DNA from: Bradyrhizobium sp. NP1 | Lineage (GTDB): Bacteria; Pseudomonadota; Alphaproteobacteria; Rhizobiales; Xanthobacteraceae | DNA length: 64,000 bases | NCBI RefSeq assembly: GCF_030378205.1 | Contig: NZ_CP127385.1 | Span: 2,830,001-2,894,000 of the forward strand | Direction: 5' to 3' | In this document: positions 26,369 through 34,500 of the stretch, piece after piece | Layout of the letters: the number at the start of each line of letters is the position of its first letter | Position numbering within the stretch: the stretch's first letter is position 1 | Program-made: the position numbers and the translations under genes | Notes under the pieces: model-generated | Told to the model about the DNA's origin: nothing | Databases searched by the model: none | Seen by the model: only the letters and a program-made list of their open reading frames with translations

Positions 26369-26776
26369 GTGTCGCCGTTGACCGGATGCGCAGGAACTCT
26401 AGGGAGCAAAGCCTTTAGGTTTGGTATCTTTGCCGCTGATTCAGGGCCTTGCGGAGGTGGCACGGCCTTGTCCGGCAACGCGATTTTGTCCGGGCGCGAA
26501 AAGCAGGGCCGCCAGCCCGCGGCCGCCCCGTACAAATACTGGCTTGTCGGCCACGCCTTGCTAAGCTTGGAAAGCAGATAGGACGAGGATGTTTTTCGCT
26601 ACTATGATACCTTCTTCACCAGGGAATGTCGGTCGATTGCGCGTATCCGGGCAAAAAAACTGCTATTTGTGCGGTGGATCACAGATGTCTCCGGAATGTT
26701 ACGTTAACTTGAAGAATCTTGCCTTTGTCGTCGAACCGGCGGCCGATCCAGCCCGACCAACCTTGCGAGACGGCCA
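26369..26776. other. Intergenic region between diguanylate cyclase and ECF sigma genes
   Basis: About 400 bases between divergent genes, holding both promoters. It is less GC-rich than its surroundings (A/T runs near 26590-26720). A GGAAT at 26623-26627 followed by CGTAT at 26642-26646 resembles an ECF promoter but the spacing (14) is too short. I see no gene, repeat or terminator. Confidence 0.4.
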
Positions 26777-27346
26777 TTGAGTGCGACGCAGGCGGCTTCG
26801 GACGAGGTTCTGATCGGCCGGATCGCACAAGGCGACCGGCTCGCCATGCAGGTGCTGTACGGACGGCACCATGTCAGGGTGTTCCGGTTCGGGCTTCGGC
26901 TCGTGCGGAATGAGCAGATTGCGGAAGACCTGATCAGCGAGGTGTTCCTCGACGTCTGGCGTCAGGCCGGCAAGTTCGAAGGCCGTTCCGCCGTTTCCAC
27001 CTGGCTCTTGGCAATCACGCGATTCAAGGCCCTCTCCGCGCTGCGGCGGCGGAAGGATGTCGAGCTGGAAGACGACGCTGCCAACGCCATCGAGGATCCT
27101 TCCGACGATCCTGAAGCGACGGCAACGAAGAAGGATACCAGTGAAGCGTTGCGCAAGTGCCTGACCGCGCTTTCGCCGGACCATCGGGAGATCGTCGACC
27201 TCGTCTACTACCACGAGAAGTCGGTGGAAGAGGCGGCCGAGATCGTCGGGATACCCGAGAACACCGTGAAGACGCGGCTGTTCTATGCGCGCAAGAAACT
27301 GGCCGAACTGCTCAAGGCAGCCGGCGTGGAACGAGGTTGGCCATGA
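26777..27346 (+). CDS. ECF sigma factor (subtilase-linked operon)
   Basis: A 189-residue sigma factor. Region 2 includes FRFGLRLVRNEQIAEDLISE, and STWLLAITRFKALSALRRR; region 4 is LSPDHREIVDLVYY with SVEEAAEIVGIPENTVKTRL. No ATG is available in frame; the best start is the TTG at 26777 (MSATQAAS), though an upstream start cannot be excluded. Its stop overlaps the ATG of the anti-sigma gene (ATGA, 27343-27346). It is the first gene of a unit of sigma, anti-sigma and subtilase, so the protease is the most likely member of its regulon. Confidence 0.88.
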   Translation: MSATQAASDEVLIGRIAQGDRLAMQVLYGRHHVRVFRFGLRLVRNEQIAEDLISEVFLDVWRQAGKFEGRSAVSTWLLAITRFKALSALRRRKDVELEDDAANAIEDPSDDPEATATKKDTSEALRKCLTALSPDHREIVDLVYYHEKSVEEAAEIVGIPENTVKTRLFYARKKLAELLKAAGVERGWP

Positions 27347-28041
27347 TGGCATTGAGCCAGAAGATGCCGGAGCAGGAACCGAGCGACATCGAAATGCTGC
27401 TGCCGTGGCATGCAGCCGGCACGCTCAATGCCCGCGACGCGCGCCGTGTCGAGGAGGCGCTGGCCCGCGATTCCGAGCTTGCGCGGCAATATGCCGTGAT
27501 CCGCGAGGAATACGCCGAGACTATCCGTCTGAATGAAAGCCTGGGTGCGCCGTCAGCGCGCGCGATGCAGAAGCTGTTTGCCGCGATCGAGGCGGAGCCG
27601 GCGCAGGGCGCCGCGCCGCGCAGGCTCGCGGCGCGCATCTCGGACTTTTTCGCCAGCCTCTCGCCGCGCGCGCTCGCCTGGTCGGCGGCCGTCGCCGTGC
27701 TCGCACTGCTGGTGCAGGCGGGCGTGATCGGCGCGGTCGTGATGAAGAACCAGGCCGCCTCCTACCAGGTCGCCTCGCTCAGCATGAACGAGCCGGCGTC
27801 GATCACCCGCGATCTCGGCGCGGCGGCTCCGCTTCGGGTGCTGGTGCGCTTTTCGCCCGACGCACGGGTCGGCGACATCAATGCGCTGCTCGACGCCTAT
27901 CAGGCCTCGATCGTTGACGCCAGGAGCGGCCTGTTCCGCCTGCAGTTCGCCGACAAGACGATGACCAAGGAGCAGGCGGCAAAGCTCTTGAGCCGGCTGC
28001 AGAGCGAGAAGATCGTCAGCATGGCGGTTGCCGCGCAATAG
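27343..28041 (+). CDS. Membrane anti-sigma factor with propeptide-like periplasmic domain
   Basis: A 232-residue protein. Residues 15-65 are a cytoplasmic helical anti-sigma domain of the zinc-free type (LLPWHAAGTLNARDARRVEE). A single membrane segment is at about 109-133. The periplasmic part ends with residues 163-230: PLRVLVRFSPDARVGDINAL, then SGLFRLQF, then KLLSRLQSEKIVSMAV. This order of strand, helix, strand, helix and strand resembles subtilase propeptides (inhibitor I9 fold). The next gene is a subtilase with a similar prodomain. I infer that the protease or its propeptide acts on this domain. It overlaps the sigma gene by 4 bases and ends 37 bases before the protease start. Confidence 0.85.
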   Translation: MMALSQKMPEQEPSDIEMLLPWHAAGTLNARDARRVEEALARDSELARQYAVIREEYAETIRLNESLGAPSARAMQKLFAAIEAEPAQGAAPRRLAARISDFFASLSPRALAWSAAVAVLALLVQAGVIGAVVMKNQAASYQVASLSMNEPASITRDLGAAAPLRVLVRFSPDARVGDINALLDAYQASIVDARSGLFRLQFADKTMTKEQAAKLLSRLQSEKIVSMAVAAQ

Positions 28042-28078
28042 GCGTTTGCGCCGCGCGGTTGCCTTGAGTTCAGGTGGC

Positions 28079-29734
28079 ATGACCAGACAGGATGCGGATC
28101 GGGGCAAGGCCAGGCGGCCGGCGTCGCCTGCGAGGGCGGCCTTGACGGCCGGGTTGCTGGCTGCCGTTTGCTTCGCCACGACGCCGGGAGAAGCGCAGAG
28201 CATCATGCGCTCGCCCTCGATCAGCATCCCCTCGCGTATCCCGACCATCAATCCCAATGTGACGGGCAGGGCGATCACCTCGGTCGGCCCGCGCTATTCG
28301 CCGAACCTTGCGCCGCCCTGCGGCTATGCCTATCGCGACCAGAGCGGCGAATGTTCAGGCAAGCCGGTCGCCTCCGATGGCGGCGGCTCGGGCAATTCCG
28401 GCAATTCGGGTAATTCCGGCAAGAAGGGCGCGAAGGGCTCGCGCGGCGGCAGCGCGGTGCAGTCCGCCGCTGTCAACCTGCAGACCGTCGCCGGCCAGCT
28501 CGTGGCCGAGCTCGACGGCGCGCTCACCGACGCGCAAGCCGACGCGCTGGCCCGCCGCCATGGGCTGGCGCGGATCGGATCGCAGAATTTCCCGCTGATC
28601 GGTGCCACCATCGGCCTGTTCCGCATTACCGACGGCCGCGCGGTCGACGTGGTGCGTCGCGAGCTCGCCGCCGACGCCGGCGTGCGCTCGGTGCAGTCCA
28701 ACTTCCGCTATCGGCTGCAGCAGCAGAAGGCGGAGCCCGGGGAAGGCGACCCCGCGCAATATGCGCTGGTGAAGCTGCGCCTTGCCGAGGCCCATGCGCT
28801 CTCCCGCGGCGGCGATGTGCTGGTCGCGGTGATCGATTCTGGGATCGATGCCAACCATCCCGAACTGTCCGGCGCGATCGCCGACAGTTTTGATGCGTTG
28901 GCGGCGAAGGAGGGCCCGCACAGCCATGGCACGGGCGTCGCCGGCGCGATCGTCGCGCATGCACGGCTGATGGGCAGCGCGCCGGCGGCGCGGCTGGTCG
29001 CGATCCGCGCCTTTGGCGTCGCCGCGAAGGGGGCGGAAAGCAATTCCTACGTGATCCTGAAAAGCCTTGATTACGCGGCACTGCACGGCGCGCAGATCAT
29101 CAATATGAGCTTTGCCGGCCCGAAGGACGATCTGATCGACCGCGCGATCGCGGCCATAGCGGCGCGCGGTATCGTGATGGTGGCGGCCGCCGGCAACGCC
29201 GGAGCGAAGTCGCCGCCGCTTTATCCCGCCGCCAATGCCAATGTCATCGCGGTCAGCGCCACCGACGCGCAGGACCGGCTGTTCGCGGCGTCGAACCGCG
29301 GCGGCTATGTCGCGATCGCCGCGCCGGGCGTCGATATCTTCCTGCCGGCGCCGGATCAGAAATACCAGATGGCGTCGGGCACCTCGTTTTCCTCGGCCTA
29401 TGTCAGCGGCGTGGCCGCCTTGATGCTGGCGCGCAATCCGGCGCTGAAGCGCGACGAGCTGCGCGACACGCTTTTGCGAACCGCGCGCGATCTGGGATCA
29501 CCAGGTCGTGATGACCTGTTTGGTGCCGGCGAGGCCGATGCCTTCGCGGCAGTGCAGGCGGTGGGAAGTGCGCCCGCGGCCGCGCCGGTGGTCGTGGCTC
29601 CCCAGGCGCCAAGGCAAGAAAGCGTTTCCGAACAGAAGGATATGCCGGTGACGCGGGATCTCGCGGCGCCAGGTGCAACGGTCGCCTCCGACAAATCGGC
29701 CGTCGTCGGCGGTGGCCGCCCTGCCGCCCAATAG
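28079..29734 (+). CDS. Exported subtilase (S8 family serine protease)
   Basis: A 551-residue secreted protease. The signal peptide ends near residue 40 (TPGEAQ). A Gly/Ser/Asn linker with NSG repeats (about 101-124) is followed by a propeptide-like region at 138-212. The catalytic domain carries Asp253 (VIDSGID), His283 (HSHGTGVAG), oxyanion Asn373 (AAAGNAG) and Ser436 (SGTSFSSAYVSG), so it should be active. A Pro/Ala-rich tail follows residue 500. The ATG at 28079 has AGGTGGC upstream; a frame to 28028 would overlap the anti-sigma end. Placed directly behind sigma and anti-sigma genes, it is probably both target and effector of that circuit. Confidence 0.9.
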   Translation: MTRQDADRGKARRPASPARAALTAGLLAAVCFATTPGEAQSIMRSPSISIPSRIPTINPNVTGRAITSVGPRYSPNLAPPCGYAYRDQSGECSGKPVASDGGGSGNSGNSGNSGKKGAKGSRGGSAVQSAAVNLQTVAGQLVAELDGALTDAQADALARRHGLARIGSQNFPLIGATIGLFRITDGRAVDVVRRELAADAGVRSVQSNFRYRLQQQKAEPGEGDPAQYALVKLRLAEAHALSRGGDVLVAVIDSGIDANHPELSGAIADSFDALAAKEGPHSHGTGVAGAIVAHARLMGSAPAARLVAIRAFGVAAKGAESNSYVILKSLDYAALHGAQIINMSFAGPKDDLIDRAIAAIAARGIVMVAAAGNAGAKSPPLYPAANANVIAVSATDAQDRLFAASNRGGYVAIAAPGVDIFLPAPDQKYQMASGTSFSSAYVSGVAALMLARNPALKRDELRDTLLRTARDLGSPGRDDLFGAGEADAFAAVQAVGSAPAAAPVVVAPQAPRQESVSEQKDMPVTRDLAAPGATVASDKSAVVGGGRPAAQ

Positions 29735-29822
29735 CGCCGGGTGCGGCATACCGCGCGGCCCAAGCGTTAAAAAATCTTGCACCCGCTTTGAACGTCGACC
29801 TGACCTCGACGACCAATAAGTG

Positions 29823-29936
29823 TGGGAGCGTTAATCCCTCCCCGACAGCTATATCAGGCGCGAGCGCCCATCCACCCCAAGCGCCCATATGGCTTTGACC
29901 CGTCCGGTTGTCCCCCCGGACGGGTCTTCTCTTTTC
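29823..29936 (+). ncRNA. Candidate small RNA ending in a strong terminator
   Basis: Between the subtilase gene and the TIGR03809 gene there is no open frame, but the DNA can fold in series. The first stem is GGGAG/CTCCC enclosing CGTTAATCC (29823-29842), then GGCG-CGAG-CGCC near 29855, then the 11-bp terminator stem at 29897-29926. The CCCTCCCC stretch could pair with ribosome sites. The alternative is a long 3' end of the subtilase mRNA. No family was recognised. Confidence 0.35.
29897..29935 (+). terminator. Rho-independent terminator
   Basis: GACCCGTCCGG (29897-29907) pairs perfectly with CCGGACGGGTC (29916-29926) around an 8-base loop and is followed by TTCTCTTTT. It should end transcription of the sigma/anti-sigma/subtilase unit or of a small RNA just upstream. 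Confidence 0.85.
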
Positions 29937-30146
29937 GGCCCACCTTTTCGACCGGCATGCGCCGAGGCGCGCGCAGCACGGGCGACGTCAGTGTCAGAAC
30001 GGGAGCACTCGCGCGCTTTCGCCCGCTAGACGTGCAGACTCACGCTGGACAACGCCACAAGTTTTCCACAAAATAAATCCGTCACGTCGTGTTGATTCGT
30101 GTCGGTTGCGTCTTGCGAGTTCTCCCTACTCGTTCCGGACAGGTTC

Positions 30147-30626
30147 ATGACACAACATCCCGACGTGGCCCGCGGCCGCGATGTCGTGGCGCGCTGGTGC
30201 GCGCTTGCCGAGCAAAGGCTGGAATATCTCACCGAATTGTTCGAGACCGGCCGCTGGCGGCGCTATCACTCCGAGCGCGCGTTCCTCGAAAACATCCAGG
30301 AAGCCAAAAGCGCCGTTCAGATCTGGCGCAATCTGTCAATGCGCGAGGCGGCGCGTGACAATTCCGCCATCGATCTGTCCTGGCTCGCGCGCAAGGGGGT
30401 GACTGCCGCGCGAATCGAGCGGCTGCGCGAGGCGGTGCGCATCGCGCCGCAGCCGGTCCCCGCTGCCGCCGAACGAAAACCGCCGGAGCCCGCAGCACCC
30501 GCGCTCGTTTCATATGATGAGGCGCAGCCAGAACCGGTCGGGCTCGTGCTCGACGACGGTCGGGAAATCACACTCGACCTCGGCCTGATCGAGGCCCGCT
30601 ATCCGGTGCTGCGCAACGCGTTCTGA
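30147..30626 (+). CDS. TIGR03809 family protein
   Basis: A 159-residue protein of a Rhizobiales family defined by TIGR03809. Residues 1-90 are helical (RDVVARWCALAEQRLEYLTE, GRWRRYHSERAFLENIQEAK). A Pro/Ala-rich stretch (112-135) leads to a short C-terminal domain (VGLVLDDGREITLDLGLIEA). There is no signal peptide, so it is cytoplasmic. The family is known mainly for occurring next to TIGR03808, which is the convergent gene here, 16 bases away. Function unknown. The ATG at 30147 follows AGG; an upstream GTG at 30099 is less likely. Confidence 0.85.
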   Translation: MTQHPDVARGRDVVARWCALAEQRLEYLTELFETGRWRRYHSERAFLENIQEAKSAVQIWRNLSMREAARDNSAIDLSWLARKGVTAARIERLREAVRIAPQPVPAAAERKPPEPAAPALVSYDEAQPEPVGLVLDDGREITLDLGLIEARYPVLRNAF

Positions 30627-30642
30627 GGCCGCCTACAAGAGA

Positions 30643-32022
30643 TCAGCGCCGCACCGCGTTGCTGCCGATCACCACCTGCGCAAAGCGCTGCGCGCCCTCG
30701 GCGGCGAGGTCCGTCGTCACCGCGCGCGCATGGTCGAGCCCGACCACGGCGCCGCGCGGTGTCCCCGAGATCATGTTGTTGTTGACGAGCGCGCTGCCGG
30801 CGCCCGCGACCACCGATACGCCGACGCCGGCGAAGGCATTGCGGATCACATTGCCGGATATGACGACGTCGCGCAGATATTTGCCCCAGCCGGCGACGAT
30901 GCCGAATGACGGCGCGTTCTCGACCACATTGCCGATGACGGAACTGTCGGCCTCGACATAGATGCCGATGCCGGCATCGTCGTCGGGCGCGGTCCCGATC
31001 GGGCGCTTTGCCGCGAGGTTGCGGATGATGTTGCCCTGCACGACCGCGATGCGGCCGCCCTCGTTGAAATTGCAGACGGAGACGCCGAAGGCGGCGCCGT
31101 CAACGGTATTATTGGCGATGACGGCGCCTTCGAACGAGAATTCCGAATAGAGCGCGACCTCGCGCACGTCGGTGACGCTGTTGCCCACGATCTGGATGTT
31201 GGAGGCGGAATTGCCGCGCACCGCGGAGTAGTCGCAGTTCCTGATGCGGTTGCCGCGCACGATCACGTTGCCGGCGCGGAACGCGTTGATGGCGTTGCCG
31301 TACTGGCCGGAGCCGCCGGGGCCGGCCTTGATGTCCTCGATGCGGTTGTCGGCGACCAGCGTGCCGTCGTCGCCAACAGCCGTGCGCAGGATCTCGATGC
31401 CGTTGTCACTCGTGTCGACGATGGTGTTGCGCGCGACGATGAGGCCCTTCGCGTCGAACGACACCACGGCGGTGACCGCAGTCTTGGTGATGATGTTGCC
31501 GGCAACCTCGCCCGAGACCTGCTCGAACCAGATCGCGCTGCCGCCGCTCGCGGTGATCTCGCAGTCGGTCACGCGGATATCGCGGCCGCCGAGGCAGTGG
31601 ACAAGGCCGCGCCGCTCGGCAAGCGGAATGCCGCCGCCGTCGAATGTGATGCCACTGATGCCGAGGTGATCGGCGCCTTCGCCAAGCAGCAGCGAAGCAC
31701 CGCCGGTGAACGCGAGCTTCGTCGCGCCGCGGACGCCGATGAGCTGGGCGCCGCTGGCCAGTCGCAGCATGCCGGTGCGATAGACGCCCGGCGGCAGCAC
31801 CAGCGGGACCTGCGCGCGCGTGGCTTCGTCGATCGCGCGCTGCAGGGCTCTGGTCTGATCATCGGGGCTGCCCGGCCGCACGCCATATTGCGTGACGTCA
31901 CGGCCCAGTGTTGAAGGTAGTGGCGCTGCATGCGCCGCGTCCGGCGCGATCGCGAATGCACCGGCGGCGCCCGCCGCGCCGGCGGCAGAGCCTTTGAGAA
32001 GATGGCGGCGATCGAGGTCCAT
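30643..32022 (-). CDS. Tat-exported parallel beta-helix repeat protein (TIGR03808 family)
   Basis: A 459-residue protein with an N-terminal twin-arginine signal (DLDRRHLLKGSAAGAAGA), so it is exported folded. The body begins with a pectate-lyase-like start (YGVRPGSPDDQTRALQRAID). It continues as a chain of short repeats with the pattern hxhxxNxIxxxxxxGI, for example GLIVARNTIVDTSDNGI and VIVRGNRIRNCDYSAVRGN, expected to form a right-handed parallel beta-helix. Such folds usually act on or bind polysaccharides, but no catalytic residues can be named. It is convergent with its habitual partner TIGR03809. Confidence 0.88.
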   Translation of the reverse strand: MDLDRRHLLKGSAAGAAGAAGAFAIAPDAAHAAPLPSTLGRDVTQYGVRPGSPDDQTRALQRAIDEATRAQVPLVLPPGVYRTGMLRLASGAQLIGVRGATKLAFTGGASLLLGEGADHLGISGITFDGGGIPLAERRGLVHCLGGRDIRVTDCEITASGGSAIWFEQVSGEVAGNIITKTAVTAVVSFDAKGLIVARNTIVDTSDNGIEILRTAVGDDGTLVADNRIEDIKAGPGGSGQYGNAINAFRAGNVIVRGNRIRNCDYSAVRGNSASNIQIVGNSVTDVREVALYSEFSFEGAVIANNTVDGAAFGVSVCNFNEGGRIAVVQGNIIRNLAAKRPIGTAPDDDAGIGIYVEADSSVIGNVVENAPSFGIVAGWGKYLRDVVISGNVIRNAFAGVGVSVVAGAGSALVNNNMISGTPRGAVVGLDHARAVTTDLAAEGAQRFAQVVIGSNAVRR

Positions 32023-32147
32023 GGCGAGACGCCTCGCAAACGCAAGCGGTCTGCTTCGAAAGCCTTCAGTAGCGCCAAAATCGGCTGCCGCATGGTGAAC
32101 GCGGCACGCGTCGCACGGGATTGTTGAGGGTAGGGTTAACAGGGCGC

Positions 32148-32873
32148 TCAGGATGGCGCGTCGGCGCGCGCCATCGCGGCCTGCCGCGCCAGCCGTACCA
32201 TCTCCATCAGCACGGCTTCGCCGGCATCGACCAGTTGCTCCAGCGTGATGCGCCGTGCACCGCGGCGCGCCCAGGCCGCCTCGCGCGCGATCAGCGGGAT
32301 GTGGACGAAGGCGGCAAGCGCCGGGCCGTCTGTCATTTGGGCATGATCTTTTCCGAAAGCCGGTCGCCGCCTTTCGGGATCATGCCGTGCGTCGCCGGTT
32401 GCCTCGATCGCGCGCCAGCTCAGATAGTTGCAGAGGTAACTTCCGGCGTCGCGTGAAGCGCGGGCATCGATCCCGGTGGCAAGCGCCGCGCGCAGCAGTT
32501 TTGCCGTGTGCGGGCCGAATGCGCGCGCATCGGCGTCGCGCGCGATCGATCCCTTGCCTATGCGCGTGTGGGCGGCATCCGGCCAGATGGTCGTGATCGC
32601 GTTGCGCGCCCGGGTCTCGATCCGCAGATACGGCGTCCGCGCTGCGAGCCCGAACATCAGAAGTGCCTGCGGCCTGTGCCTTGCCAGGAGCTGCGGCAGC
32701 TCGCGGTCGACATCGGCATAGGTCACGGGAAAAATGTGGCTTGCGAGCGCAACATCGTCGAGCGCGGGACGGCGCAGCCGCATCAGCCGCGCCACCAGCG
32801 GCTCCGTCGGATTGAACGGCGCGCCGGGGAAGGGGCCGAACCCGGTGATCAGGACGGAAAGCCTGCCGCTCAT
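32148..32873 (-). CDS. pcp: Pyroglutamyl peptidase I-like cysteine protease with repeat-encoded insertion
   Basis: A 241-residue protein of peptidase family C15, which removes pyroglutamate from peptide N-termini. It starts with LSVLITGFGPFPGAPFNPTE. The Glu segment is LRIETRARN, the nucleophile Cys lies in GSYLCNYLSW and the catalytic His in AAFVHIPL. Between the Cys and His blocks is an extra HDPERRRPAFGKDHA, encoded exactly by a palindromic repeat (32341-32385) that keeps the frame. Without it the protein would have usual family length. The start at 32871-32873 overlaps the meaB stop (ATGA), so the two are coupled. Activity after the insertion is uncertain. Confidence 0.85.
   Translation of the reverse strand: MSGRLSVLITGFGPFPGAPFNPTEPLVARLMRLRRPALDDVALASHIFPVTYADVDRELPQLLARHRPQALLMFGLAARTPYLRIETRARNAITTIWPDAAHTRIGKGSIARDADARAFGPHTAKLLRAALATGIDARASRDAGSYLCNYLSWRAIEATGDARHDPERRRPAFGKDHAQMTDGPALAAFVHIPLIAREAAWARRGARRITLEQLVDAGEAVLMEMVRLARQAAMARADAPS
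32341..32385. repeat. Palindromic repeat inserted in frame within pcp
   Basis: GCATGATC (32341-32348) and GATCATGC (32378-32385) are the ends of an inverted repeat whose inner parts TTTTCCGAAAGCCGG and CCTTTCGGG also pair imperfectly. This is the common rhizobial element usually seen between genes. At 45 bp it adds 15 codons without a stop or frame change. Confidence 0.8.
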
Positions 32874-33862
32874 CGCAGCATGTCCGCCAGCCGCTCGGCG
32901 GCAACCGCGGGCGTGAGGCGGCCGTCGGCGACTTCCGCCTCCAGTTTCTTCACCCTGGCGCGCACGGAGGGCTCGGCGCGCAGCCGTGCCAGCAGGCGCT
33001 GCTCCAGCATCGACCACATCCACTTCACCTGCTGCTCGCGCCGCCGGCTCGCGAACTCCCCTGAAGCGTTCATCGCGGTGCGGTGGTCGAGGACCTTCTG
33101 CCAGAGCTCGGGGATACCCTTGCCGGTCATCGCCGAATAGGTCAGCACCGGCGGATGCCAATGCTCCGAGCGCGGCTTGAGGATATGCAGCGCGCTGCGA
33201 TAGTCGGCGGCGGCGTGGTTGGCGCGCTTGATATTGTCGCCATCGGCCTTGTTGATCGCGATCATGTCGGCGAGCTCGACAAGGCCTTTCTTGATACCCT
33301 GCAATTCGTCGCCGGCGCCGGGCAGCATCAGCGCGAGGAAGAAGTCGGTCATGTCGGAAACCGCGGTCTCGGACTGGCCGATGCCGACGGTCTCCACCAG
33401 CACCACGTCAAAGCCCGCCGCCTCGCACAGCAGCATGGCCTCGCGGGTCTTCGCCGCGACGCCGCCGAGCGTGCCCGAGGAAGGCGAGGGCCGGATATAG
33501 GCATGCTCGGAAGCGGCGAGCTGCGCCATTCGCGTCTTGTCGCCGAGGATCGAGCCGCCGGTGCGCGCCGAGGAGGGGTCGACCGCCAGCACCGCGACCT
33601 TGTGGCCGCCCCCGATCAGGAACATGCCGAGCGCATCGATCGTGGTCGACTTGCCGACCCCCGGCGAGCCGGTGATGCCGATCCGGATCGCCTTGCCGGT
33701 GTTGGGCAGCAGCGTCTGCACGAGCTCGCGCGCGGCCGCCTGGTGGTCGCTGCGCCGGCTCTCGATCAAGGTGATGGCGCGCGCCAGCGCGGCGCGGTGG
33801 CCCGCGAGCAGGTCGCGCTTCAAGGCATCGATGTCCGGGGCGGCATTGCGGGGGACAGGCAT
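32870..33862 (-). CDS. meaB: MeaB, methylmalonyl-CoA mutase chaperone GTPase
   Basis: A 330-residue G3E P-loop GTPase (formerly ArgK) that guards loading and reactivation of the B12 cofactor of methylmalonyl-CoA mutase. Motifs in order: Walker A GITGSPGVGKST, DPSSARTGGSILGDKTRM, the switch III-type region IRPSPSSGTLGGVA, DVVLVETVGIGQSE and the base-specific NKADG. The C-terminal arm mediates dimerisation. The start is the ATG at 33860-33862. It lies downstream of the mutase genes on the same strand, separated by a DUF3298 gene and one opposite gene, which supports the mutase link. Confidence 0.95.
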   Translation of the reverse strand: MPVPRNAAPDIDALKRDLLAGHRAALARAITLIESRRSDHQAAARELVQTLLPNTGKAIRIGITGSPGVGKSTTIDALGMFLIGGGHKVAVLAVDPSSARTGGSILGDKTRMAQLAASEHAYIRPSPSSGTLGGVAAKTREAMLLCEAAGFDVVLVETVGIGQSETAVSDMTDFFLALMLPGAGDELQGIKKGLVELADMIAINKADGDNIKRANHAAADYRSALHILKPRSEHWHPPVLTYSAMTGKGIPELWQKVLDHRTAMNASGEFASRRREQQVKWMWSMLEQRLLARLRAEPSVRARVKKLEAEVADGRLTPAVAAERLADMLR

Positions 33863-34016
33863 GGCTTGGTTTACAACGGCTGGGTGGCGCAGGCGAGAGC
33901 AGGGCAAGGCCGCATCCCCCGATCATTTCGCATCGGAAATCGGGTGGGCCGGTTGCAACCGAAGCGGCACGATCCGCCTCCATCGCCCGCAACAATCATC
34001 CCTGCCGGAGCCTCTC

Positions 34017-34493
34017 ATGACGCGCGCCTATTACAGCACCGTGCTCGATCATCCCCTGGAAACCGTGTGGTCCTTGATCCGCGACTTCAACAACTACCCC
34101 GCCTATATCGAGGGCGTCTCGGAAAGCGTGATCGAGGACGACAGGCGTGGCGACGAGGTCGGCGCGGTCAGGCGTTTCTGCTATCTCGGCAACTGGGTGC
34201 GCCAGAGCCTGGTCGGCCATTCCGACGATACGCACAGCCTGACCTACCGGGGTATCGAACCCCTGCCGTTTCCGGTGGGAATTGTCGCCGAGCCTCCGTC
34301 GCCGACGCCCTACGAAGGCACGATGCACCTCATCGGCATCACCGAGGGTAATCGGACCTTGATCGAATGGGCGGTCGCGCTCGATCCGGCGCCGCAGGAT
34401 GCTAGCGCCTGGCAAACGCTGTTTCAGTCCTGGATCCCGGAATGGACGGCTTCACTTACAAGGGCCCTGGCGCGACGCGCCGCGGAGGCGTGA
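34017..34493 (+). CDS. SRPBCC family protein
   Basis: A 158-residue protein with the START/Bet v1-like helix-grip fold that binds hydrophobic ligands in a cavity. The start MTRAYYSTVLDHPLETVWSL and the tryptophan-rich C-terminal helix (FQSWIPEWTASLTRALAR) are typical of the polyketide cyclase/dehydrase subgroup. No signal peptide or membrane segment. The ATG at 34017 follows GGAG. It is the only rightward gene in this leftward propionate region, and its ligand cannot be deduced. Confidence 0.85.
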   Translation: MTRAYYSTVLDHPLETVWSLIRDFNNYPAYIEGVSESVIEDDRRGDEVGAVRRFCYLGNWVRQSLVGHSDDTHSLTYRGIEPLPFPVGIVAEPPSPTPYEGTMHLIGITEGNRTLIEWAVALDPAPQDASAWQTLFQSWIPEWTASLTRALARRAAEA

Positions 34494-34500
34494 GGCGGCG

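Noticed and set aside
26623..26646. GGAAT...CGTAT as an ECF promoter for the subtilase-linked sigma operon
   Set aside because: Spacing is 14 bases, shorter than the 16-17 expected.
28381..28430. Short NSG codon repeats as a CRISPR or regulatory repeat
   Set aside because: They are in frame inside the subtilase and encode a flexible Gly/Ser/Asn linker.
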